64,000 nt of DNA from Poriferisodalis sp022821985 (lineage in GTDB: Bacteria > Actinomycetota > Acidimicrobiia > Acidimicrobiales > Poriferisodalaceae). How positions within the stretch are numbered: position 1 is the stretch's first letter; every line of letters begins with the position of its first letter. Shown here piece by piece: positions 14,674 through 22,327 of the stretch. The DNA lies in contig NZ_OZ244781.1 in assembly GCF_965219595.1 (NCBI RefSeq), positions 1,550,001 through 1,614,000 of the forward strand, given 5' to 3'. Below the pieces are notes generated by a model. It made no database searches and was not told the origin of the DNA. It worked only from the letters and a program-made list of their open reading frames with translations. A program made the translations under genes and the position numbers.

Positions 14674-16989
14674 AGCCTATTTTCGTGGACGCGTGGCGGC
14701 TGGAACGACGAGGAGCGCAAGGCACTGCTGGTGATGGCCACCGGCGCGGGCAAGACGCGCACCGTGATCGCGCTGGTGGACCTGCTGATGCGTGCCCAGT
14801 GGGTCAAGCGGGTGCTGTTCCTCGCCGATCGCACTGCGCTGGTGAATCAGGCGGTGAACGCGTTCAAGACGCATCTGCCCGATTCGGCGCCGGTGAACTT
14901 GGTGACCGAAGGCAATGAGGACGGCCGGGTGTACGTGTCGACCTACCAGACGATGGTCGGCAAGATCGACGAGTACCGGGCCGACGGGACCCGCCGGTTC
15001 GGCGTGGGGCACTTCGATTTGGTGGTGATCGACGAGGCGCACCGGTCGGTGTACCGCAAGTACCGGGGCATCTTCGACTACTTCGATTCGCTGCTGGTGG
15101 GCCTGACGGCGACCCCCAAGGACGAGGTGGACAAGAATACCTACGACCTGTTCGACCTCGAGACCGGCGTGCCCACCGACGCGTACTCGCTCGATGACGC
15201 CATCAAGGACGGCTACCTGGTGCCGCCGCGGGGTGTGTCGGTGTCGTTGAAGTTCGTGCGCGAGGGCATCAAGTACGACGACCTGAGCGAGGACGAGAAG
15301 GGCGACTGGGACGAGCTCGACTGGGGCGAGGACGACGAGGGCAACCCGCTCGACCCGCCCGAGGAGGTCGACGCTGCCGAGCTCAACAAGTGGCTGTTCA
15401 ACAAGGACACCGTCGACCGGGTGCTGGAGTACCTGATGACCGACGGCATCAAGGTGGCCGGCGGCGATCGGCTGGGCAAGACGATCGTCTTCGTCAAGAA
15501 CCAGCGCCACGCCGACTTCATCAAGGAGCGCTTCGACGCCAACTACCCGTCGCTGGATGCCGGTGGCTTCGTCCGGGTCATCACCTATCAGGTCAAGTAC
15601 GGCCAGAGCCTGATCGACGACTTCTCCAACAAGGCCAAGTCGCCGCACATTGCGATCGGCGTGGACATGCTGGACACCGGCATCGACGTGCCCGAGGTGG
15701 TCAATCTCGTGTACTTCGAGCTGGTGCGGTCGAAGACCAAGTTCTGGCAGATGCTGGGGCGGGGGACTCGGCTGTGTGCGGACCTGTTCGGGCCCGGCGA
15801 CGACAAGACCGAGTTCAAGGTGTTCGACTTCTGCCAGAACCTGGAGTACTTCAGCCAGGAGCTGGTGCCGGCGGACAAGGCGGGCGTGAAGTCGCTGGGC
15901 GAGATGCTGTTCAGCACGCGACTGGAGCTGCTGCAGGCGCTCGGCTCCATCGAATCGCTCGGCGACGAACGGGCTGAAGTTGCCGCGACGCTGCATGAGG
16001 CGGTCGCGTCGATGAACCCGAAGAACTTCTTGGTGCGGCCTCACTTGGAGCTTGTAGAGCGGTTCAGCTCGCTGGCTGCTTGGGAGGCGGTGTCGCTCGA
16101 GGACCTCGCAGCGCTGAACGACCGGGTCGCCAAGCTGCCCGATCAGCTACGCGCCGACGATGAGGACGCCAAGCGCTTCGACGTCGTGATGCTGAATGCG
16201 GAGCTGAGCCTGCTGCGGCGGGAGCCGTTCGAGCGGCAGCGCAGACGCATCATCGGTGTGGCGTCGGCCCTGGAGGACTTGGGCACGACGATTCCTGGTG
16301 TGGTCAAGCAGCTGGAGTTGATCACCGCCATCCAGACCGATGAGTGGTGGGTAGATGCCACCTATCCCATGCTCGAGGACGCTCGCAAGCATCTCCGGGG
16401 CCTCGTCCATCTGATCGAGCGCACGAAGAAGAACGTGCTCTACAGCGACTTCACCGATGAGCTCGGTGAGCCAGAAGTGGTCGTGCTGCCGGGTGCCGGG
16501 GGAGCGGTCGACAGCAACGAGTTCGCTCAGTTCCGCAAGAAGGCCGAGCATTTCTTGAAGGAGAACCTGGCCGACGACGTGGTGGCCAAGGTGCGCAGCG
16601 GCGAGACGCTGACGCTGGTCGACATGGAGGCCTTGCAGCGGGTGTTGGTCGGGGCTGGCATCGGCGATACCGACACGTTCGCCGAGGCTTCGAAACGTGC
16701 CGGCAGCTTCGGGCTGTTCATCCGTTCGCTGGTGGGGCTGGACCGGGCCGCAGCGATGCGAGCGTTCGACAAGTTCCTCGACGACAAGCGCTACAGCGCC
16801 AACCAGATCCGCTTCGTCGAGATGGTGATCGAGTACCTCGCCGACAACGGCACCATCGATCCCGGCCGCATCTACGACTCACCATTCATCAGCGTCGCCC
16901 CCCAAGGCCCTGAACTGCTCTACAGCTCAAGCGACGCCGACGAGTTCTTCGAGATCGTCAAGCACTTCTACGACACCGCCGCCGTCTGA
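14674..16989 (+). pseudogene. type I restriction R subunit (HsdR-like), N-terminus removed at the ISL3 border
   Basis: The frame runs out of the insertion sequence and encodes about 770 residues of an HsdR/DEAD helicase. It keeps Walker A MATGAGKTRT, VVIDEAHRS, GLTATP, the second RecA domain (IVFVKNQRHADFIKERF) with MLGRGTRL, and an EcoEI-type R C-terminal domain. The nuclease domain and the residues before motif I, normally several hundred, are missing. No hsdM or hsdS lies in the window. No convincing start precedes the Walker motif. Any product would be an ATPase without nuclease, most likely non-functional. The remaining frame is undamaged, so the truncation may be recent. Confidence 0.75.
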
Positions 16990-17013
16990 CCGCCGGCGTT
17001 CGGCCTCGCCCGA

Positions 17014-17634
17014 CTAGGGCAGCCAACCCTTCGGCGCGCGCAGCCGGTGACCATTCGCCTGCATCACCGGGTCGGGAAGGCGGCAGGAGCGGATGATGCC
17101 GCGACCGATTGGGAACGCCGTATCAGCCACGCGTCTGAGTTCACCGGAGTGTCGTTGCGGCGGGAACGCGACAACGACGGTCTTGGACGGGTACCTCCTC
17201 CGGACCGACTCGATGGGTGGAGCAAGATCGCTGTCACCCGAAACGATGATGGCGATGTCGAAGAGATCGTCGAATGCGTCCTCCAGCAACCGGACGGCGA
17301 TGTTGACGTCTGTTTTCTTCTCTTCGTTCCGCCTCCATGTCGCACCGCAGGTCCGGCAGCGCGCGGACTGCGAGAGGAAGTGGCCGTAATCGATCTCGAC
17401 CGCGCCTCGCGCCAGCAGCGCGTCGATGTAGGTCTGCTGGCGACTGTGCTGCGAAGGGTTGTTCCTGATACGAGTCGTGAAGTAGCGGACGAGGTCAAGG
17501 TGTTGTTGGGCGCTGAGCAGTCTTGTGCACATGGACCTCAGGTCGAGCCAGCGCGAGGTGCCCAGCTTGGCGTCCATGAGGCCGTGATAGAGGTTGAACC
17601 CGTCGATATAGGCGACAACTCTCTCTACGCGCAT
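17014..17634 (-). CDS. NYN-domain ribonuclease-like protein
   Basis: A 206-residue PIN-like NYN protein. Conserved acidic and Asn positions are visible: AYIDGFNLYHG (Asp11, Asn14), KTDVNIAVRLLEDA (Asp109), and IIVSGDSDLAPPIESVRRR (SGDSD, 132-136). A CRTCGATW pair (Cys93, Cys96) between strands may bind zinc with other ligands. NYN proteins are metal-dependent RNases. In accessory regions such stand-alone forms are often defence-associated or decayed toxins; this one looks intact. It points away from the structured-RNA element at 17687. Confidence 0.75.
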   Translation of the reverse strand: MRVERVVAYIDGFNLYHGLMDAKLGTSRWLDLRSMCTRLLSAQQHLDLVRYFTTRIRNNPSQHSRQQTYIDALLARGAVEIDYGHFLSQSARCRTCGATWRRNEEKKTDVNIAVRLLEDAFDDLFDIAIIVSGDSDLAPPIESVRRRYPSKTVVVAFPPQRHSGELRRVADTAFPIGRGIIRSCRLPDPVMQANGHRLRAPKGWLP

Positions 17635-17686
17635 GGTGGGCTGACAGTAGGGAGCAAATGAGTTTCGACTGAAGTCGTTTTTCCGA

Positions 17687-17760
17687 TACGATGTCCGTAC
17701 CCCACCGGGGCTCGTTACCCCGGTCCGACGGCCCCGGCTTCGGCCGGGGCTGTTTAGCGT
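17687..17760 (+). ncRNA. structured RNA element, copy 1 (candidate small RNA)
   Basis: A TACGAT box (17687-17692) precedes a 62-nt segment (17699-17760) with two stem-loops. The first is CCGGGG-7nt-CCCCGG (17705-17723). The second is an 8-bp GC stem capped by UUCG (17731-17750), followed by TGTTT. The 62 nt recur at 20702-20763 with two differences only, which fall opposite each other in the second stem (G-C to A-U). That is covariation. Both copies have the same -10 box. An independent short RNA with a terminator-like end is the best reading; a conserved leader is an alternative. Confidence 0.55.
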
Positions 17761-17847
17761 CTGGGCAGACGGTTGATGTCGCCACAGCGACCGTCGGAGA
17801 CGTGTCGGTCACGGAGAGCTGTCACACCCCGTCCGTACGGTTGGGGC

Positions 17848-18594
17848 GTGGCTGACAGATCGGGGATCGAGTGGACCGAGGCGACGTGGAACCCGACCAC
17901 GGGCTGCGATCGGGTGTCGCCGGGCTGCGACCGCTGCTATGCGCAGACGCTGGCCAAGCGGCTCAAGGCGATGGGGTCGCCGAAGTACCAGAACGACGGC
18001 GACCCGTCGACGAGCGGGCCGGGCTTCAGGCTCACCTTGCATCGGTCGTCGCTCGATGTGCCTCGACGCTGGAGCGCACCCCGCCTCGTGTTCGTGGACT
18101 CGATGAGCGATCTCTTTCACGACGATGTGCCGCCGGGGTTCATCGCGCAGGTCTTCGAGGTGATCCGCGAGACGCCCCAGCACACCTACCAGGTGCTCAC
18201 CAAGCGAGCGCAGCGGCTGAGCCGGATCGCACCTGAGCTCGACTGGCCGCCGAACCTGTGGATGGGCGTGAGCGTCGAGACTCGCCGGTACGGGTTCCGC
18301 ATCGACCACCTGCGCCAGGTTCCCGCAGCGGTGAGGTTCGTCAGCGCCGAGCCGCTGCTCGGCCCGCTCGGCGAGCTCAATCTTGCGGGCATCGATTGGG
18401 TGATCGCCGGCGGCGAGTCCGGTGCCGGCGCCCGGCCCATGGAGCTGGACTGGGTCACCGAACTGCGCGACGCCTGCATCTCGGCCGGCGTGGCGTTCTT
18501 CTTCAAGCAGTGGGGAGGCCGCACGCCCAAGGCCGGCGGCCGCGAACTCGAGGGCAAGCTGTGGGACGAGCTGCCGGCGCCGGCGGCGAGCTAG
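17848..18594 (+). CDS. DUF5131 (phage Gp37/Gp68 family) protein
   Basis: A 248-residue protein starting at a GTG placed 6 bases after a TACGGT -10 box (17836-17841), so probably leaderless. It opens with IEWTEATWNPTTGCDRVSPG and CDRCYAQTLAKRL; Cys20, Cys27 and Cys30 suggest metal or Fe-S binding. FVDSMSDLFHDDVP, YQVLTKRAQRL, NLWMGVSVE and WVIAGGESGAGARPM are family blocks. The family is common in phages and mobile defence loci and looks like a radical-SAM-related TIM barrel. Its reaction is not established. No phage structural genes lie nearby. Confidence 0.8.
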   Translation: MADRSGIEWTEATWNPTTGCDRVSPGCDRCYAQTLAKRLKAMGSPKYQNDGDPSTSGPGFRLTLHRSSLDVPRRWSAPRLVFVDSMSDLFHDDVPPGFIAQVFEVIRETPQHTYQVLTKRAQRLSRIAPELDWPPNLWMGVSVETRRYGFRIDHLRQVPAAVRFVSAEPLLGPLGELNLAGIDWVIAGGESGAGARPMELDWVTELRDACISAGVAFFFKQWGGRTPKAGGRELEGKLWDELPAPAAS

Positions 18595-18661
18595 GGCAAC
18601 GGCGATGCTTCAGGGCGGAGTGAAGATCCGATTCGGCGCCAATTAATTCGCTCCGCAAGTG

Positions 18662-18690
18662 TGAGAATTTATCGATACAATTTCTTCTCA
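18662..18690 (+). promoter_or_regulatory. promoter/operator of the second AbiE-type pair
   Basis: TACAAT (18676-18681) lies 8 bases before the ATG at 18690, so transcription probably starts at or just before the start codon. The box is flanked by an inverted repeat, TGAGAA (18662-18667) and TTCTCA (18685-18690), and the region is unusually AT-rich. AbiEi proteins bind inverted repeats at their own promoter, so this is a good autorepression site. Confidence 0.5.
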
Positions 18691-19286
18691 TGAGCGTTGC
18701 GGAGACGGTCCGTGAGCATGTCGAGCGCCTGCCGGTGCGGTCGTTTCTGTCGCGAAGTGACCTGCCGACACCAGGTCACGCAGTCGACTGCGAGCTGGCG
18801 CGGCTGGCAGGCCGGAATGAGCTGATGCGTGCCCACAAGGGCCTGTACTGGAAGGGGCCCCAGACACGGGCTGGGATGGTGCCTCCGGCGCCACTCGCGG
18901 TCGGGATGGCAGTAGCGGGCGCCGGGGCCGGCCCAGCTGGCTTCTCGGCTGCAACAGCACTGGGCTTGACGACGCAGGTTCCCTCTGTGGAGGCGGTGGC
19001 GGTCGCCGGCCGTGCTCATCGGCCTCCCCGAGGAGTGGTGTTTGCGGCGAGGTCTGTCGAGCGTCGGTTCCGGGAGCTGGAGCCGCTTGAAGTCGCCGTG
19101 ATCGAGCTGATGCGCGACGGCACTCGATACGTCGAGGTCAGCTGGGACGATGTCGAGGCTGCTGTCGTAGGCCTGGTTGAGTCCGAAGCCGTCCGGCCGC
19201 GTGCGGTCTGCGAGCAGATCGACGACGAGCATCACGTGGCAGCCCGCACACGCTGGCAGGCCATCGAACGTCGGCTCGGCTTGTGA
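18690..19286 (+). CDS. AbiEi-like antitoxin (DUF6088-type)
   Basis: A 198-residue protein. The N-terminal winged-helix region (RSFLSRSDL, then ELMRAHKGLYWKGP) is followed by an Ala/Gly-rich helical part, GFSAATALGL, and a C-terminal helical segment. The pattern of HTH, short wing and PAGFSAATALGL is that of antitoxins paired with AbiEii-like transferases. It overlaps the transferase gene by 4 bases (GTGA). It is not closely related to the AbiEi-like gene at 5136, so the two AbiE-type systems were gained separately. Confidence 0.72.
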   Translation: MSVAETVREHVERLPVRSFLSRSDLPTPGHAVDCELARLAGRNELMRAHKGLYWKGPQTRAGMVPPAPLAVGMAVAGAGAGPAGFSAATALGLTTQVPSVEAVAVAGRAHRPPRGVVFAARSVERRFRELEPLEVAVIELMRDGTRYVEVSWDDVEAAVVGLVESEAVRPRAVCEQIDDEHHVAARTRWQAIERRLGL

Positions 19287-20227
19287 GCTTCCGACTGCGC
19301 GACGACCTGGACGAACTAGCGGCGTACGCGAGCGCGGTGTCAGATGTGTCGGGGATCCCTGCGTCACATGTCGAGAAGGATTACTGGGTGACCGAGACGC
19401 TGCGGGGTGTCGCGGACGTCTCGCGCCGCAACGGCTGCTCGGTGATCTTCAAAGGCGGGACGAGCCTGTCGAAGGCGCATCGGCTCATCGAGCGTTTCTC
19501 CGAGGACGTCGACCTCTTGATTGTGCTGCCGGAGGCTGGCAAGAAGCGGCGCGACGGCATGCTCAAGGAGTTCATCGCAGGAGCCGAAGCGGCGACCGGC
19601 ATCGAGGGCCGTCTGGACGTCGCAACGGCCACAGCAGGTGTCAAGCGTTCGGTGAGGCTGCACTATCCGACGGCAGCGCCGAGCGAGGGCGTGACCAGCG
19701 GAGTCTTGCTCGAACTCGGAACTCGCGGCGGTGCCCTGCCGTGCGATCGGCGACCGATTCAATCTCTCATCGCCGAGTATTCCCAGCGAGCCGGCCTCGC
19801 CTCTGACTTCGAAGAGGTCGAGCCGATTTCATTGCTCGTGTTGGATCCTGTTCGCACGCTCGTCGAGAAGATGATGATCCTGCACCACGCGGCGACCGTC
19901 GGGGACTCCGAACGGCGCCGCCAGACTGCGCGCCATTACTACGACGTTGATGCGCTGCTGCGGAGCCCGGCCGTCATGAGCAGCCTCGAACAGCACGAGA
20001 CCGATGTGCTTGCTCGTGAAGTTGCACGGCACTCGATGGCTGCGGGCCTTCCCAGCATCGACCGGCCACCGGCTGGGTTCTCTGCCAGCCCAGCCTGGCG
20101 GGAGGATCAGCCGGACATCGAGCGAGCTTACGAAGATGTGCTCGAACGGCTTGTGTGGCCGAGTGCGCTCACGTCAGCGTTCGCGCAATGCTGCCAACGC
20201 GTACACGATCACGCGTACCTGCTCTGA
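19283..20227 (+). CDS. AbiEii-type nucleotidyltransferase toxin
   Basis: A 314-residue protein with all family landmarks: ASHVEKDYWVTETL (28-41), VIFKGGTSLSKAH (54-66), RFSEDVDLLIVLP (71-83) supplying the D-x-D pair, and DPVRTLVEKMMILHH as the helical core before a RHYYDVDALL motif. Compared with the first toxin in this window it keeps the canonical KGGTSLSK loop. It would act as a nucleotidyltransferase that stops growth when the antitoxin is lost or during phage attack. It ends a two-gene operon; the next gene has its own promoter. Confidence 0.82.
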   Translation: MSFRLRDDLDELAAYASAVSDVSGIPASHVEKDYWVTETLRGVADVSRRNGCSVIFKGGTSLSKAHRLIERFSEDVDLLIVLPEAGKKRRDGMLKEFIAGAEAATGIEGRLDVATATAGVKRSVRLHYPTAAPSEGVTSGVLLELGTRGGALPCDRRPIQSLIAEYSQRAGLASDFEEVEPISLLVLDPVRTLVEKMMILHHAATVGDSERRRQTARHYYDVDALLRSPAVMSSLEQHETDVLAREVARHSMAAGLPSIDRPPAGFSASPAWREDQPDIERAYEDVLERLVWPSALTSAFAQCCQRVHDHAYLL

Positions 20228-20275
20228 GCGTGGCGGCTTGGGCTCTTGAATCGCCAAAATTGCTTTGATGGCATT

Positions 20276-20291
20276 ATCGCATTAGTGCGAT
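20276..20291 (+). promoter_or_regulatory. operator of the XRE antitoxin gene
   Basis: ATCGCA-TTAG-TGCGAT is a perfect inverted repeat with 6-bp arms. It extends to 9 of 10 matching bases per side, reaching CAT on the left and ATG on the right. It overlaps the probable -10 (CATTAT) and lies about 40 bases before the GTG at 20328, as expected for autorepression by the encoded HTH protein. Confidence 0.5.
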
Positions 20292-20327
20292 GATGGGCTG
20301 TGCTGCCGATCGTGACGGAGTCGAGCT

Positions 20328-20648
20328 GTGGCTAATCGATCTCGCTGGGAGGATGTCAAGGCTGGCCGCGGCGAGCCTTCCCCGTCGACGCGAGCTGTCG
20401 TCGAGCAGGATCTTGCGTTGGGTCAGCTCATCCATGATCTGCGAGTGCAGGCGGGCCTGAGCCAGCGCGAGCTGGCCGAGCGCATGGGCACGACGCAATC
20501 GGTGATCTCGCGCCTTGAGGAAGGCGGGGGAGCACGCAACCGGATCGACACCCTTGCTCGCGTTGCGTCCGGGCTGAACCGGCACCTCGTGCTGTCGTTT
20601 CCGGCGGAACTGCCGAGCCGGCTCTACGATGCCGTCCAGGTCGCCTGA
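20328..20648 (+). CDS. XRE-family HTH protein, orphan antitoxin-like
   Basis: A 106-residue protein with a Cro/CI helix-turn-helix (LRVQAGLSQRELAERMGTTQ, then VISRLEEGGGARNRIDTLAR) and a hydrophobic strand HLVLSF. This layout is typical of HigA/RelB-type XRE antitoxins. No toxin gene lies directly before or after it: downstream comes the second structured-RNA copy and a truncated antitoxin remnant. A palindromic operator upstream suggests it still controls itself. It may also act on other toxin loci in the region. Confidence 0.7.
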   Translation: MANRSRWEDVKAGRGEPSPSTRAVVEQDLALGQLIHDLRVQAGLSQRELAERMGTTQSVISRLEEGGGARNRIDTLARVASGLNRHLVLSFPAELPSRLYDAVQVA

Positions 20649-20689
20649 GTCGCCCGGTTCCCCATGGCTTCAGCCACCGATGCCTTTGG

Positions 20690-20763
20690 TACGATGAGCG
20701 CACCCCACCGGGGCTCGTTACCCCGGTCCGACGGCCCCGACTTCGGTCGGGGCTGTTTAGCGT
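20690..20763 (+). ncRNA. structured RNA element, copy 2 (candidate small RNA)
   Basis: TACGAT at 20690-20695 precedes the 62-nt copy 20702-20763. The stems are CCGGGG/CCCCGG (20708-20726) and GCCCCGAC-UUCG-GUCGGGGC (20734-20753). Compared with copy 1 only 20740 (A for G) and 20747 (T for C) differ, and they pair with each other. Upstream flanks differ apart from the -10 box, so the unit is promoter box plus RNA. It lies between an orphan antitoxin and a decayed one. Confidence 0.55.
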
Positions 20764-20846
20764 TTAGGCCGCGAACGTCGTCAGGTCGTGGCTGAAGTGG
20801 GCCCGGACTGGGTTGAGCGAGCGCAGCGAACAGGAGAGTTCTGCTG

Positions 20847-20993
20847 ATGCCGAGCACCAGGAAGTTCAGCGAATTGCGAGACGAGGCCCGACGCGATCCC
20901 GAGCGAGCCCGCCGAATCGACGAAGCCAAGCGGCGGGCGCTCTCGGAGTTGCGTCGATACGAATCGTCGACGTCCCCACGGCAGAGGGAGTAG
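20847..20993 (+). pseudogene. truncated XRE-type antitoxin remnant
   Basis: A 48-codon frame opens with KFSELRDEARRDPERARRID, the typical N-terminal helix found before the HTH of many XRE antitoxins partnered with HigB/RelE-like toxins. It ends in SSTSPRQRE* with no HTH. The preceding 85 bases can be read as a fragment (EVGPDWVERAQRTGEFC*) whose stop lies just before this ATG, perhaps the tail of the lost toxin. The whole looks like a decayed toxin-antitoxin locus. Confidence 0.45.
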
Positions 20994-21066
20994 CGCGAGC
21001 TGCGGATCGATGAGACCTATCGTCACGTCGCAGTATTTCCTTTAAATGGAATAAGCTTCTCAAGAT

Positions 21067-21657
21067 ATGGGAAAGACAGAGGCGCCGAAGTTGCTGCCGT
21101 TGCTGCGGTCACGCCAGCAGGGCGAGATTCTTGCTCTGCTGCTCGGCGATCCCGAGCTCGAAGCCAGCGTCACGGACATCGCAGCCATGGCGGGTGTTCC
21201 GATCAGCTCCGTGCACCGTGAGATCGAGCGAGCCGAAGCGGCCGGAATCGTCACGAGCCGCAAAATCGGCAACGTCCGGCTCGTGCGAGCCGACACCGAC
21301 AGTCCCTACTACCGGGGGCTCGCCGACGTGCTGGTCAAGGCGTTCGGCCCGCCGCAAGTGCTCGCTGAGGTTCTTGAGGACATCGACGGCATTGAGGCCG
21401 CGTACATCTTTGGCTCGTGGGCAGCTTGCTGGACTGGGGAGGGAGCCAAACGTCCCGTCGCCGATATCGACGTCCTCGTGCTCGGCGCGCCTGATCGCGA
21501 CCGGCTCTACGCAGCGCTCTCTGTTGCCGAGGAACGACTCGGCCGTCCGGTCGAGGACGCCATCCGCCCGGCCGACTGGATCGCCGAAGGAACAGACAGC
21601 TTCCACGCAACCGTCGTCAGTCGACCGCTGGTACCGATCAACCTCGGTCAGGACTGA
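21067..21657 (+). CDS. HTH-nucleotidyltransferase fusion protein
   Basis: A 196-residue protein. The N-terminal winged HTH reads VTDIAAMAGVPISSVHREIE and then AGIVTSRKIGNVRLVRAD. The C-terminal minimal nucleotidyltransferase shows AYIFGSWAACWTGEG and PVADIDVLVLG (GSW...DID). HTH-MNT fusions are known as self-contained regulators or antitoxin/toxin-like proteins, often beside HEPN genes, but none lies here. An imperfect inverted repeat, TATTTCC...GGAATAA (21034-21054), sits just upstream and could be its operator. The GSW loop and both Asp residues are present, so catalysis is plausible. Confidence 0.75.
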   Translation: MGKTEAPKLLPLLRSRQQGEILALLLGDPELEASVTDIAAMAGVPISSVHREIERAEAAGIVTSRKIGNVRLVRADTDSPYYRGLADVLVKAFGPPQVLAEVLEDIDGIEAAYIFGSWAACWTGEGAKRPVADIDVLVLGAPDRDRLYAALSVAEERLGRPVEDAIRPADWIAEGTDSFHATVVSRPLVPINLGQD

Positions 21658-21661
21658 ACGG

Positions 21662-22222
21662 TTAGAGCTTGGCTGCGATGCGTTCGAGCGTGTTCCAGTT
21701 GCGGGCCGTGGCTGTCACGCCGAAGTGACGCTCGAGATGTGCGTACGTCAGGCGGAGCGCCTTGATGCCGTCGGGCGCCCAGACGTATGCCTCTGAGCCT
21801 TCGACGTGGAGGACTTCGGGGGTGTGGTCGGCCTCGGTGAGCTCACGCACGGCCCCGGGGCTCGGTTCGTCCGACAGGAAATTGACGAGGTAGCGCGACC
21901 CGTCATCGGCGAGGTGGCGGAGGGGATTGCGCTCGAGGATGGCCTCGATCTCGGCGGCGGTGCGGGCCACGCAGGCCACGTGGACGTCGAATTCGTCGGC
22001 CAGCAGCTGCTGGACGGATGCGGCCACGGCGGCGGCTACTGCGGACGGGCCCGGGGCATCGTCGGGCTGGTCGGCGGTGACGATGATGTTGCCGCTCTGG
22101 AGGATCGTGACGGGGTCGGCGTAGCCGGCGTCGACCAGCTTGGGGCGCAGCTCGGCCATGGGGACCCGGTTGTGCCCGCCCACGTTGATGCCTCTGGGCA
22201 GGACGACGCAGCGGGTGGTCAT
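21662..22222 (-). CDS. DUF1697 family protein
   Basis: A 186-residue soluble protein with the family start TTRCVVLPRGINVGGHNRVP, followed by LRPKLVDAGY, ILQSGNIIVTAD and YVWAPDGIKALRLTYAHLER. DUF1697 proteins are widespread in actinobacteria and their function is not known. The ATG at 22222 is chosen because the family consistently begins a few residues before the RGINVGG motif. It is convergent with the nucleotidyltransferase gene, with only 4 bases between stops. Confidence 0.85.
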   Translation of the reverse strand: MTTRCVVLPRGINVGGHNRVPMAELRPKLVDAGYADPVTILQSGNIIVTADQPDDAPGPSAVAAAVAASVQQLLADEFDVHVACVARTAAEIEAILERNPLRHLADDGSRYLVNFLSDEPSPGAVRELTEADHTPEVLHVEGSEAYVWAPDGIKALRLTYAHLERHFGVTATARNWNTLERIAAKL

Positions 22223-22327
22223 GGCTGGCGGCTCACTCGGGTCGCTTCGGCCATGACCGAACGGTAGGGCGACGGCGGCAGTCGGTGCCACGAACACATG
22301 TCACACCCCCCTTCTACGTTGACCGTC

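Noticed and set aside
14677..16044. 455-residue minus-strand ORF opposite the HsdR-like gene
   Set aside because: Val/His/Leu-rich shadow of the plus-strand codons without motifs.
17848..18594. Prophage because of the Gp37/Gp68 family gene
   Set aside because: No phage structural, lysis or integrase genes are nearby. The family also occurs in defence islands.
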